Shown here: piece after piece, positions 12,865 through 23,468 of the stretch | Layout of the letters: each line of letters begins with the position of its first letter | Numbering within the stretch: the first letter of the stretch is position 1 | Origin: Toxorhynchites rutilus septentrionalis | Lineage: Eukaryota > Arthropoda > Insecta > Diptera > Culicidae | DNA: 64,000 nucleotides | NCBI RefSeq assembly: GCF_029784135.1 | Contig: NC_073746.1 | Span: forward strand, 34,391,378-34,455,377 | Direction of reading: 5' to 3' | Position numbers and translations under genes: made by a program | The notes under the pieces: model-generated | Seen by the model: only the letters and a program-made list of their open reading frames with translations | Told to the model about the DNA's origin: nothing | The model's database searches: none

Positions 12865-13950
12865 TTTTTCTAGATTCCTTCCTATATACTCTGGAGTACC
12901 TCAGGGCTCAATTCTAGGACCAATATTGTTCTCCTTATATATTAACGATCTTCCTCAAGTGTTGAAATTTTGCAAAATTCACATCTTTGCGGACGATGTG
13001 CAAATTTACTATGATTGTCAGGATAATTCGGCAACAATGGTTTCAAAGAAAATCAACGATGATTTAGCCAGAATATATGCATGGTCGAACATGAATAAGC
13101 TTGTGTTGAATTTTAATAAAACCAATGCTTTATTCATAAACAACTCTCAAAACAACATCATACTAAAACCGACGTTGCAGTTTAACAACTCAACAATAGA
13201 ATTTGTTGAAGATGGTGTCAGCCTTGGCATCACTATTCAATCCAACTTTAGTTTTGATAAATATATATTCAAACAATGTGGGAAAGTGTATGCTGGTCTT
13301 CGTACATTGTATGCTACTACATCTTTCCTCAGTGCGGATATGAAACTCAAGCTTTTCAAAAGTCTTGTATTACCTCATTTCATCGCTTGTGATTTCCTGC
13401 TTTCCGAATCATCAATGTACGCTCAATCGAGATTACAAATAGCATTGAATGCATGTGTACGATATGTATTCAACTTGAATAGATTTTCCAGGGTTTCTCA
13501 TTTACAGTATCGTCTGCTTAATTGCCCATTTATAAAGTTTGCGCCTATGAGATGTTGCTTATTCTTATTTGATCTTGCGAGAACAAGCCATCCTGGCTAT
13601 TTACACGAAAAATTAAATATTTTGAGAACCGCGCGCGCAAGGAAATATGTTATCCCTCGACACTCCACTTCCAAATACGGCAATTCATTCTTCGTGAGAG
13701 GTGTTTCACATTGGAACTCATTACCCAATAATCTTACTCTAATGAATTCGAAATTTGCATTTAAGAAGAAATGTTTAGAGCACTTTAACCGTTAAATTAG
13801 TAGAATTAGTCAAATTGAAATCATAAAAGTTATATTAGTGACGCACTGTTCTGTATACAAATCATTGTAGCATTTAAATGAGACCGAAGTCTCAAGTTAC
13901 ATAATACAAATTAAATAAATAAATAAAATAAAATAAATATCAACCACCTG
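12865..13950 (+). mobile_element. 5'-truncated LINE without RNase H (type J), copy J1
   Basis: Begins inside the reverse transcriptase, just before the SGVPQGSILGP motif, and ends in a (TAAA)n/(AAATA)n tail at about 13908-13945, the kind of microsatellite tail seen on CR1/Jockey-group LINEs. It is the same type as the copy at 35040-37130, sharing KIHxFADDVQ, RFSRVSH and FVRG-x-W-x-LPN blocks. The element is truncated to its 3' kilobase. Confidence 0.8.
12869..13795 (+). pseudogene. Type-J LINE reverse transcriptase, C-terminal half
   Basis: In-frame coding starts upstream of the first TTG at 12926: SGVPQGSILGPILFS is encoded from about 12890 and joins the open frame. The catalytic FADD box follows (KIHIFADDVQIYY, about residue 20 of the open part), then the thumb region and the C-terminal FFVRGVSHWNSLPNN block. 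The stop is TAA near 13795. There is no internal stop over about 300 codons, so this fragment inserted fairly recently. Catalytic motifs upstream of the GVPQG block are missing, so it cannot be active. Confidence 0.8.
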
Positions 13951-13959
13951 TCCATTTTA

Positions 13960-13973
13960 CCCCCCCCCCCCCC
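13960..13973. repeat. C homopolymer run
   Basis: About 14 consecutive C at 13960-13973, very unusual in this AT-rich context. It follows the LINE tail by about 15 bases. Confidence 0.8.
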
Positions 13974-14516
13974 TGTCTTACCCGCGGTTCCCCTAATAGG
14001 TGAAATCTCTACATAAGTCATTCATGTGTATTTTTTTCAGATATATTGTTTTGTGATGTAGTTATATAGTCACGCTTTTATTGTTCGAAATACAGTTTAG
14101 TTTTTAACTATTTAAACCGCGTTTTCATTGTCATATGACCAATTTTAGTTACGACTGATTTTAAGTCAGGGCGTATGAAGAAACATTGAACTTTTTTTCA
14201 AAAAATCGTGACTCAAAATCCAAATTTCCGATTAAAATATAATGTTCGACAAAGTTAAAAGAAAATAAATGAACCATTTAGGAAAAATAACATTTCCAAT
14301 GTACGGTTAACAAATTCTTTCTCAAAAATTTGATTTATTATCAAAAACTTATATATCTTAGAACATTCCTCTTTCGATATTTTTTTGGATATGTTTATTG
14401 AAAAGCCCTTAACAAAGTTTGACGTAGTGCCGTGGTAAAATCACTAAATTGGAGATATGAATTATTGAATGTTTTTGAAATTCTACATGCGATTCTACAT
14501 ATTCTATATATATATA

Positions 14517-14852
14517 AGTTACGGACAGGCGTGTCAGAGAACCCTACAATAGATTATCAACAGCAGCTGCATTGCCGCCACCCATGGCGGTATCAAATTC
14601 GAACGGCATAATTGCCGCCAACAGATAAGCGCGCGAGGTGCAGATTCAGCGATCCCGGAGACTGGAAATGGGAACATAAACATCTCGACAGCATCGGTTC
14701 GCATCATCGGATAAACATAAACAACGGACGGACAACAACAACGGCATGGAATGCTGACGAAGTGTTTTGTGATTAATAAAAGCTTTTGGAAAATAAAATC
14801 TAGTTAGTTCTAGTTAGGACCTGGCGCAGTCAAGTATTAGTTAACTATAACT
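14517..14852 (+). mobile_element. Possible solo LTR (gypsy/17.6-like)
   Basis: A 336-bp segment with higher GC than its flanks, beginning AGTTACGGAC directly after TATATATATA and ending TATAACT before another TATATA tract. This fits the AGT...ACT ends and TATATA target preference of gypsy/17.6/297-type LTR retroelements. Two AATAAA signals (about 14774 and 14792) lie in the second half, as expected for an LTR. No primer-binding-site context or internal region follows, so at most a solo LTR. The call rests on end sequences alone. Confidence 0.35.

Positions 14853-14853
<1 letters not shown>

Positions 14854-14936
<83 letters not shown>
14854..14936. repeat. (TA)n microsatellite
   Basis: About 41 uninterrupted TA units. 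It abuts the LTR-like segment on one side and, on the other, provides the TA target of the MITE starting at 14937. Confidence 0.9.
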
Positions 14937-14939
<3 letters not shown>

Positions 14940-15367
14940 GGTAACTTCGATATAACGTACATTTTGCTTTCAAAATTGTACGTTGTATCGAAATGTACGT
15001 TATATCGAAGCATAATAAAGAACTCTGAAACGTAGCTTATATTACTTCATTGTGTTGCTGTTTGAGTAAGGTTGATGAATAAAATCAATAAGAAGACGAA
15101 GCCAACTTTTCTCATGATGTTTCCCTTCGTTCAGTTGATTGAAATTTGATTCATTTAGAATCCGGAATCACAAAACAGTAGTATTTCGGGATTGATTAAT
15201 GTTACAACACAAGTATCAAAATACATATAATTTATTGTTCTTTCAGAAAAAAAAATAAAAAAAAAAATTTTTTTTGGACTTTGATTATGTGTACGTTATA
15301 TCGAGGTAAAATGTACGTTTTATCGAGTGACGTTATATCGAGGGTACGTTATATCGAAGTTTACCTG
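14937..15367. mobile_element. Pogo/Tigger-type MITE
   Basis: Termini CAGGGTAACTTCGATATAAC (left) and GTTATATCGAAGTTTACCTG (right) are inverted copies with TA on both sides (14935-14936 and 15368-15369). Several extra ACGTTATATCGA copies lie just inside each end, as is common in pogo-type miniature elements. 431 bp, non-coding. Confidence 0.8.
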
Positions 15368-15531
15368 TATAACGTTTTATCCTAGGACTAACCGTTTTCA
15401 ACTTTGTCATACATCATATTTTAATAAAACATTTTGATTTACTATTTTTTTAAAAGAAAGATCAATGATTTAAATTACGCCCTCTTAAAAATCAGTCGTA
15501 ATTAAAACTGGTCATATGATAATGAAAATTG

Positions 15532-17186
15532 TGATTTTAGGTAGTTTCTATCATAACTATAAGTTTCAAAAAAATCGGAGGGCGTCGGGTCAGCAGCCGG
15601 CTGATTTGGGGTGGAATTGTTCTACAGTATTATTACCCTATATTGCGATTGCTCATTTCAAATATTCAAATCATCCAACAATTAACTCATGATGAAAATC
15701 GTAGATAGTGGTATAGTGGCGGGTGAAGGGTGAATTTGATAAAATTTGATAGAATTCGCCACTTGCTTTAACGAGTAAAGCAAGCAGTTTCAAATACCTC
15801 GCCTCTAATGAAATTATTAAATCCGAGATTGAAAATCAAATTTAAAAGAATTGATTAGAGGCCAATAAAATTGAAAACTCCATGGAATGCTTAATTGAAA
15901 CCAGATTTATTGCGATTGACCATGGCGTTGCAGCTGCCCATTCCAAATTAATTATCCACATTATTGTGCGCGGGTGATGTACTGCAAATAGCTAATCGAA
16001 GCTCCATTCGTCGCACTCTATACGTTTCCAATTAGTGTCGGAACTCCCTCTAGTTGACATTATTCCTCTCCTCTCGGTTTGCCTATCTCGATTGGCTATG
16101 CAAATGAATTCTCCTGTGACCCGGACTCGAACACCGCAACGCCGCAAGACGACGACGTCATTCCTCCCGAGGAGCTCTGTGTCCAACCGGGTGGGCAAAG
16201 CAAATCGGACGCGCGATCGCAGGAATGTGTTTGTGTGCCACCGCTTGGCTTTCAAGGCGATTTGAGGCGGATAATCGATTTTAAATCACACCATCGGGAA
16301 TACGGTGCATTCACGGTGGGCTACGGTCAGTTTGTAGAGGCGTACAGAATTGACACAAGAAGCCACCCAACAAGCGACAACTGAATCTTCCCGAGAGTGA
16401 CTTGTTTACACTAGTCGTGAACGGAATTAACATGTTTATTCAGATGCCAGCTTGAATGGCATGAAACATGGAACAGACGAGGTAAACAGGTTCGTCGTGG
16501 AATTATTTCACTTATGATGCTCGACACGATCTGTTCACCCAGAATATACTCGACTCAAACTTCAATTTTCGGTTCACAATTCGATTTCTGCGGAATCATT
16601 CGCAGCGTCATCGAACACGACTGGCCAAAGTCCAGAAGCGCTGAAGACACCCCCGTCGATAGAGAGATTTCGCTGGAGTTCAGATTGTTTGCGAAAGGGT
16701 AATAACGATAATCGTAAAATCGATGAATGTCCAACAACGGTTGCGAGAATTATCAGTTCCGCCACTCGCTCGCAACCCCGCATTTCCACTTATATGGCGA
16801 AATGGGGGAAAAGCGAGCACAGAGTAGAAGTAGGAAAGAGTTATCGTGTCATCATACCATATACATTTTCCAGACCGCCAATCCGACCGCTGGTCTTGTT
16901 TCGATTGATGACAGTATCGTGGTTTACCAGCTTGCCCATCGAACCAATACAAATCGAACATGGTCTGCCCGATCCACTGTGTTCGAGTTCCGGGAATAAA
17001 ATCATATATCATATGTGTACTCTGCCGCCGGAAGTAGCGTCGAGACAGAGGCCGAGGAGTTCCCCACTCTCTGCACTCATGCAATATAGTAGCGAGTAGA
17101 AGCAAACATGAAATTAAATTAATAACGTCGACTAATGAAGCTATAAATCAATCCTTGTGGTTTGACCCTCCTCATTTTCGTTCCAG
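15532..17186. other. Unique non-coding DNA with a GC-richer block
   Basis: No recognisable repeat. From about 16020 to 17110 composition is more balanced and short frames are open on both strands (for example 16079-16384 plus and 16680-17105 minus), but none shows a known domain and they overlap each other. The block lies directly upstream of the candidate exon at 17187 and may be intronic or regulatory. Confidence 0.4.
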
Positions 17187-17239
17187 TTGTGGTCTTCGTC
17201 CGACGAAGATAACGAGCTTACGGCCGGTTCTTCCAGATC
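17187..17239 (+). CDS. Candidate internal exon of an unidentified host gene
   Basis: A 53-nt segment preceded by a pyrimidine-rich acceptor (TCCTCATTTTCGTTCCAG ending at 17186) and followed by a consensus donor GTAAGT at 17240. A CTAAT branch-point-like sequence lies about 50 bases upstream. The first frame is open and encodes a short acidic, serine-rich peptide (LWSSSDEDNELTAGSSR) with more balanced codon use than the flanks. 53 is not a multiple of 3, so the exon would shift phase. No flanking exon is visible in the window, so the gene is not identified; chance occurrence is possible. Confidence 0.35.
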
Positions 17240-17574
17240 GTAAGTATCGACATCGACGTCTTAAATAGAATGTAGAACTCTGCTGTCTTTGTAATCTAAT
17301 TTTAAAAATATATTTAAAAACGTTTGAAATTCCTTAGGAAGTCTGAAAATCTACCTAAACCAAACAAAAAAGAGCTACCGGTGGAAAATCTCCTAAATTG
17401 GTTTTTATTTAAAACAAGGTTCATGATGAATAAAGCGAGTGTTCAAATTGTTATACTTAAAGTGAAAGTATTCGAAGTTTTCACTATTTTCAAAACTCTG
17501 AAATATCGTGAAAATTTAAAGCATAAAATTGTGATATACATCATGATTCAAGCAGTTTTGGAATACTGTAAGTA

Positions 17575-18868
17575 CAGGATTTTCCATTTCGGGCTTCCGA
17601 AAGTATACAGCCCTGCGCTGACAACCGTTTGACATAGCTGTCAACCAAAGCGTCATATCATTAGTTTAATGTCTGCCATTTTACAATATGGATCGTTTTA
17701 GCATCGCACAACGTGTTAATTTTGTTAAATTATACTATAAAAATGATGTAAAACCGGCAAATGTTTTTCGAGCATTACGGACGGATTTTGGTCGTCATGA
17801 ACGGCCTACAGAGCACACAATCGCTAATGTAGTGCGTAAATTCGAACAAACTCGATCCGTAGCGAATATTGTGCATCATCGTAATGTGCGTTCGGCCGAA
17901 AATATTGCTGCTGTTGCTGCTAGTGTGAAGGATGACCCGAATGTTTCGATTCCACGGCGTGCTCAGCAATTGGGCTTGTCAAACACATCATTGTGGCGAA
18001 TTTTGCATTCGGACTTGCACCTACATCCATATAAAGTCCAACTGGTACAAAAATTAGAGCGTGGTGACCATGGAATGCGTCGGGCATACGTCGATTGGGT
18101 GAACGAACAACAGCAGCAAAATGCTGAATTTTCGCATCAAATTTTCTTCAGCGATGAGGCACATTTCGAGCTCGGTGGCTATGTGAACACCCAAAATTTC
18201 CGTATATGGGGCTCAGAAAATCCACATGTGATTGTTTAGAGGCCATTGCATCCCCCAAAAGTCACTGTTTGGTGCGCATTATGGTTTGGTGGAGTCATCG
18301 GGCCGTATTTCTTTGAAAATGAGGACGGCGAGACGGTAACTGTGAATGGTGAGCGCTATGGCCACATGTTAACCGATTTTTTTTTGCCACAAATTGAAGA
18401 TATGGATACGGATGACATGTGGTTTCAGCAGGACGGCACCCCGTGCCACACAACACGACCGAACATGGCCATATTGCGAACGAAATTTGAGGGACGCATA
18501 ATTTCGCGTTTTGGTGATGCCAATTGGCCGTCCAGACCATGCGATTTGAACCCGCTACCCTTTTTTTGTGGGGTTATGCGAAAGACCGTGTCTATGCCAA
18601 CTCTCCGCAAACTCTTGAACATTTGAAAGACAACATTCGTGAAGTTATGACCGAGATACCGCCCCATATGTGCCGAAAAGTCATCGAAAATTACCTCTTC
18701 CGGATCAAGGTGTGCGAGGAAGCCCTAGGTGGACATTTGAATGATGTTGTATTTCACACATAATGGCATAAACCAAACTTTAATTTGAAATAAAAGTTTC
18801 ATCGAAATTCGAATTCTAAGTGTGTTTTATTTCAATTTACTTTCGGAATTTAAAGTTGGAAAACCCTG
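17575..18868 (+). mobile_element. Full-length DD41D Tc1/mariner transposon, inactivated
   Basis: Termini ACAGGATTTTCCA (left) and TGGAAAACCCTGT (right, inverted) with TA duplications at 17573-17574 and 18869-18870. Internal CCGAAAGTA blocks also pair. Length is 1294 bp, the normal full size for the superfamily. The transposase lies on the plus strand between 17688 and 18763. Confidence 0.85.
17688..18763 (+). pseudogene. DD41D transposase pseudogene
   Basis: ATG at 17688 opens MDRFSIAQRVNFVKLYY, a helix-turn-helix N-terminus of this family. The first catalytic Asp is in FFSDEAHF (about residue 153) and the second in WFQQDGTPCHT. Counting 41 residues onward reaches the third position, which in the family is the Asp of PLDFFLWGY but here reads PLPFF, because the site is altered and a base is lost in the adjacent T-run, shifting the frame near 18560. 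The C-terminus continues in the next frame to about 18763 (LWGYAKDRVYANSP). A TAG at 18237-18239 also interrupts the first frame. Three lesions make it inactive, although most of the protein is still legible. Confidence 0.85.
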
Positions 18869-19587
18869 TATATATTGTTAACCTAATGTATGTATGCGTA
18901 CTAAAACCAACAGGAAGGAGTAGAAAAATCAAAGTCAAATGTAACTGGAACGTTGTAGGAAGCAAATGAAAACTAAAAAATTAGCTAAGTATGATTAGTT
19001 CTTAGAATGATTTGAAAAAAATAATGTCTTAGTTTACCTTAGTCTAGATTTGAAAAACAGAAAACAAAATTATTGCTTCCTGATGTTTTTGTATATTACA
19101 CTTAAACACATCAGGTTGAACATCCTTCTTCTAAATGCTTTTCATTCGAATTCTGCCTGAGGAATTCCAGTTTTTATCTCCTGGATTCTACAAAATATGG
19201 CGTATATCCATCGATCCATCGAAGATTTTCAATTCAATAAAATGTATTTTTTCAAACCACAGTAAAGTAATTCATGCAGTGATGTGTGAATTATTGCATT
19301 GTCCTGCTGGACTAGAACTTAGCTTTGCGTGTTCTGCGAATTTGAAATTGTTGCAGACTGGTTTTGAGGTCGTTTCTTTAGGTAAACCCCCAAATCAAGT
19401 TTTTCAGGCCATAACCGATCCACCCAAAAATAACCTTAGAAACTAGGTGTGGTCTCTCCGCCAGTAGGCCGTTTTCGTCTTCGTTACGCTTCAATGCTTG
19501 TCAATTTTCCTAAACTTCCGGAAGGCTAAAATATGTTCTGCTGCTAACGAGAATAAGTTTTTCCTGCTTTTCCTTGTTCTCAAAGTA
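18869..19587. other. AT-rich non-coding DNA
   Basis: No gene or element recognised. A short plus-strand open frame (19135-19446) has no recognisable domain. Confidence 0.35.
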
Positions 19588-20028
19588 CACTGAAGTCGCT
19601 TTTTACGCGATTTTTGAACGAGATTTTTTTTACGCGGATTTCGGAATTCAAGGGTTTTTACACGCCGATTTCGTACTTTACGCGGATTTTGAAATTTACC
19701 GTTTTTTTTGCGCGGCAGGTATCAATCGCGTAAAAATTGACTCCAGCGTAAACAGATTTTATGTGCTAATTGGTGTGACTTTTCACGAAATAAGTTTGTA
19801 TTGTGGCTGTTATTAGTGGCTTACAAATAAAAAGAGAAACAAATATCATGATTGTAGCATGCAAAAAAATCAGTTAATCGATTGTTAGAATATGGGTTGC
19901 ATTTTAAGATAATAGTTCACTGTATGTTAGATTTTGAAGTTTAAGCAGTTTATTTTTACGCGGATCTTGGAATTTACGCGGTTTTTATTCACGTGTCAAG
20001 TATCCCCCGCGTGAAAGCGACTCCAGTG
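19588..20028. mobile_element. TA-flanked MITE with ACGCGG subterminal repeats
   Basis: The left end CACTGAAGTCGCTTTTTACG and the right end CGTGAAAGCGACTCCAGTG are inverted copies, each bordered by TA. TTTACGCGG-type motifs recur inside both ends. 441 bp, non-coding; Tc1/mariner/pogo type by target and layout. Confidence 0.75.
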
Positions 20029-20180
20029 TACTGTATACAAAATTATCAGCTATCAACAGTTCCATTTTTCATATCACTTTTTTAAGCCTTCCTTGCATGA
20101 TTTTTTACTGACGAATTTCATACCAACTCGACAATAGCTTTTTGAAACGTTGTGAGGGTAAATACATTGGTCGTTTACGC

Positions 20181-21702
20181 AACTTTGCATACTTGAAATA
20201 TTCGAAAAATAATTATACTACTTTTTGTAAAAGGCCAATTTTTTTTTTCTTTTTTTTACAAAAAATTGTAACTCAAAAATTATAATATCTACAAAATTCT
20301 AGTCAATGGATGAAATGTAGGAAATTATTGAAATTTTTATAAAAAACAAAAATTGTTTCCAAAACAATTACACTGGGAAAAACAATTATTGTAAACATTG
20401 AAATTCATTTTTCTCAAAAACGTATTTTTTTAAATTCTCAACAAAATTATATGATTAGCCCTTACCATTTCCAACAAGTCACCCATACATCGCAAGATGG
20501 GCATTTTTACAGGGAAAAAGTTTTTATAACAACAACTTTTTCATGTTTTCTGTGACAACTTTCTATGTTTTATAGTTTCTGACATATTTGGAATTTTTGT
20601 ATAGAAATTGTACTTTTTAAAATATTTTTTTTCAATGAAATTCAAATTGAAAAATATATTGGTATTTTTGAATGAAAACTGACATTTTTTTTTTTCATAC
20701 TGTAACCAACATTTTGTAGCCCTTATAGTTTTCAAGTGAGGTCACTTGAGTTTTTTATACGAAAAATTTCTACTCAAAACCTTTAAGAATTACAAAATGT
20801 TGGTCAAAAATGAAATGTACGAAATTACTTGAGTTTTTATTTAACGCACCAATTTTTTTAATGAATTCCATTGAAAAAAATATATATATTCACAATAAAA
20901 ATTTTCCCGAAAACATGTTTTTCTGAAATTCCGAAAAAATAGATATTAAAATTTTCAGCAAGTCACCCAAACAACGGAAGATAGGCACTTTTACATGGGA
21001 AGAGTTTTCCTAACAAAAAATTCATGTTTTATTTGACAAAATAATAATAATGTTTAATACGTAACATGTTTATGTGTAAATTATCGCGACTCACATGTTC
21101 TGCAAACTTTTTTTCCTTTTAGAAATATGACAAAAAGATGTCAAACGCGGGAATTTACACACAAAAATGTTACGAGTAGAACATTATTTTTTCAGGAATC
21201 TTCATACAGAAATGCCATATATTTCGGAAACTATAAAAGATAGAAAGATGATGTCATCGACAAATGTTAATATTTTAATAAGATTTATTAAGAGATTTGT
21301 CGAAAACACTATATCGATGCATTGACTGTGAACAAAATTAGGATTAGTTTTATTAAAAAAAAACATGAAAAAGTTGTTGTTAGAAAAACTTTTTCCCAGA
21401 AAAAGTGTTCATCTTGCTATGTATAAGTGACTTCTTGGAAAGAATTTTAAAAAAATCCATTTTTGAGATAAATGAATTCCAATTTTTAGAATAATTATTT
21501 TTTCCAGTGTCATTGTTTTGAAATCAAATTTTGGTTTTTTTATAAAAATTTTAAGAATTTTCTACATTTCATCCTTTGACCATAATTTTGTAGGTATTAT
21601 AGTTTTTGAGTTATAAACTATTGTAAAAAATAAGAAAAAAAATTGGCCTTTTACAAAAAAAGTAGTACTTTTCTTTTTCGAATATTTCAAGTATGCAAAG
21701 TA
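20181..21702. repeat. 1.5-kb foldback element with diverged arms
   Basis: Arms of more than 350 bp: the left arm from ACTTTGCATACTTGAAATAT at 20182 is repeated inverted, ending at 21701. Shared internal landmarks are AAAAGGCCAATTTTTTTT, GGATGAAATGTAG, ACAAGTCACCCATACAT/AAGTCACTTATACAT and AACAACAACTTTTTCATG. A third, direct copy of part of the arm lies at 20705-21030. No coding sequence. It would transcribe into a long imperfect hairpin. Confidence 0.75.
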
Positions 21703-21708
21703 GCTTAA

Positions 21709-22322
21709 CACGTTAAGCCCCGATTTTTTCTTGTTTCGTTTTTCATTCAGCGCGCATCAAGAGTGTTTGCACGATATCAGTGTCGGTCCCAGCTCCCAAT
21801 GATATTGATTTTTTTTTTATTAATTCGTTTATTTTTACAGGCTCAGTTACTTAAGTTTAAAGGAGCCGAATTCTCAAATATAATTTTAAAACTATATATA
21901 TAAACAATTTTCTTACATCTATGGTTAGTAAGGTGGAAAACCGATTACTCGCGGTGTACTCGAGTTTAGGAGGGTCACATATTTTTAGGAGAAGGATGGG
22001 ATATAAGGAAATAGTAACAATGTTGATGAACACTCATTTCTTAAATCTATTCGTATATCTATAGTGTATTTACATTTCAACTTATTCTACTATTTATAGC
22101 AAGGGGACGAATTACCCGCAAAGGAAGGAAAGGAGGGTAGTTGATATTGATTGTATAGATAGAAAACAGTCAGAAAAAGTAGGCGCATTTTGTAAAACAT
22201 CCGAAAACAAACCGTATATATTTTTACTTTCTTATTTTGGAACTGTCAGTCCCACTCAATCAGCGCTTTCCTACCAAATAGCTCAACGTCGGCCCCTAGG
22301 GACCGACGCTGGGCTCAACGTT
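21709..22322. mobile_element. TTAA-flanked (piggyBac-type) MITE, interrupted by a LINE fragment
   Basis: TTAA at 21705-21708 and 22323-22326 border inverted ends CACGTTAAGCCCCG and CTGGGCTCAACGTT. A GTCGGTCCC / GGGACCGAC pair lies inside. TTAA duplications are diagnostic of piggyBac insertions. About 280 bp after removal of the nested LINE fragment. No transposase. Confidence 0.65.
21811..22141 (-). mobile_element. LINE 3' UTR fragment, same family as 911-4440
   Basis: A 331-bp minus-strand insertion starting with a T-run and matching the 3' UTR of the first LINE (TTTACAGGCTCAGT, AAAGGAGCCGAA, CCGATTACTCGCGGT, CTCGAGTTTAG, TGTATTTACATTTCA). An 11-bp target duplication TGATATTGATT is present at 21800-21810 and 22142-22152. 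It is a severely 5'-truncated retroinsertion inside the TTAA MITE. Confidence 0.85.
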
Positions 22323-22609
22323 TTAAATGACCAATGTCTTTACACCCACAATATTTCACTGCTATATGAGATGGTGCTGCCAGTAGAATTGCCATGAAAT
22401 TCGTCTATTGGTGAAATAAATCAAGGTCCAGAAATATCGAATGGTGGGTCCTTTGGGATACACAAGTTTTAAACATCAAATTAAATTTTTAATTATAAAT
22501 TTTTGTGTATTTAAAATATTATTTTTCCCAAATATTTCAACGATACTCCAACAACTTTCTCGCACGTCATATTTTAATCATTTCGAATTATGATTATTTG
22601 AAAAAAAAA

Positions 22610-23468
22610 CAGGAAGTGGGTTATATCTATGGTATAACCGCAAGGGTGACGTAGGACTATCGTTGATTTAGAGATCATTTGTTTGAAGTTGAATCTGAAT
22701 TCATTCTGAATGAATGAATATTTGGGGGACTTCGAAAACGAGAGCGTTATGTTGGACACAAGGTTTTATGCATCCAATATTGGATACAGAAATATCCTAC
22801 CGATGGGGAAGAATAATCTTCAGAAGCTATCCTGTTAATTGCGATTGATTGAAAAATCACAAAACCAAATGTATTTGGGCACAGTGTACATGGATAGAAA
22901 ACATTCAAATAAACTCTTTCACATGAATGTATTTTTAAATTCCCAGAGGAACTGGCAGATTATTTTCCGGATATGTCTCGATGCTGAATGGCATCCAAAC
23001 GGAAAGAATTCCGCCCGTGTATGTGTGTGTGTGTGTAGCGGCTGCTTCGAGATCTTCCCGGGGAAACGTCTGGCCTAAGGTACACAAACAGGCTATTGGT
23101 GACACCGTTCATCCGCGCTTTCATGATAAATGAAGAGCTTCACCACAACAGCGACAACATGCTCCAATCGCTGTTCAATTAGAACTGAGTGGATTTCCGA
23201 GCGCCGCTCGCTTATATACCGATTGGTGATTTCAATAGCCTGTTTAGAAAGCAATTTTAAGACTATTGAAACAAGTTTTTGGATCAAAAACTAACAAGTA
23301 TAGAACGCGTAGACATTTTATCTTTCGAATGAAGTGTTTATCATACCATTTCGTTCATTTTTTTAGGCGCTATTAACGCTCAAAATCTCGGTCTCCGGCG
23401 TAACATTTTCGTTTTCGAAACTTTGATTTTACACCCCGGTATAGAAATGAAAGACGTAGTCCTACGTC
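22610..23468 (+). mobile_element. Family H element, copy H1 (hairpin-ended, non-autonomous)
   Basis: Starts CAGGAAGTGGGTTATATC right after A9, has the 13-bp subterminal repeat TGACGTAGGACTA at 22647-22659 and ends with the hairpin GACGTAGTCCTACGTC (23453-23468) followed by AAAA. It contains one copy of the internal unit (ACATGGATAGAAAACATT ... GAGGAACTGGCAGATTATTT), a TG microsatellite near 23020, and a minus-strand core-promoter-like segment. Related copies are at 26743-28479 and 58392-59449. It encodes no protein that I recognise. Confidence 0.8.
23183..23226 (-). promoter_or_regulatory. Core-promoter-like module inside family H copy H1
   Basis: On the minus strand: CCAAT (23222-23226), TATATAAG (23211-23218) and an arthropod-type initiator TCAGTT (23183-23188), whose A lies 32 nt from the first T of the TATA box. 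The same module is kept in copies H2 and H3. This is normal spacing for a Pol II core promoter; activity is not shown. Confidence 0.5.

Larger units (their letters stand above)
14120..15531. repeat. Long inverted-repeat element containing nested insertions
   Basis: The left arm 14120-about 14290 (GTTTTCATTGTCATATGACC, then TTACGACTGATTTTAAG, AAAATATAATG, ACAAAGTTAAAA) is repeated in inverted orientation at about 15395-15531. A diverged single arm occurs at 29395-29560 and a shorter match at 23490-23550, so this is a dispersed family. Between the arms lie an LTR-like segment, a (TA)n run and a pogo-type MITE. No coding sequence was seen. Confidence 0.65.

Noticed and set aside
16020..17105. 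Cluster of overlapping open frames on both strands in GC-richer DNA
   Set aside because: Frames overlap each other in opposite directions, none exceeds about 140 codons, and none resembles a family; higher GC alone explains fewer stops.
23018..23036. Short TG repeats as CRISPR-like or telomeric array
   Set aside because: Simple dinucleotide microsatellite inside family H; no spacer structure. No CRISPR array is expected or seen in this eukaryotic DNA.
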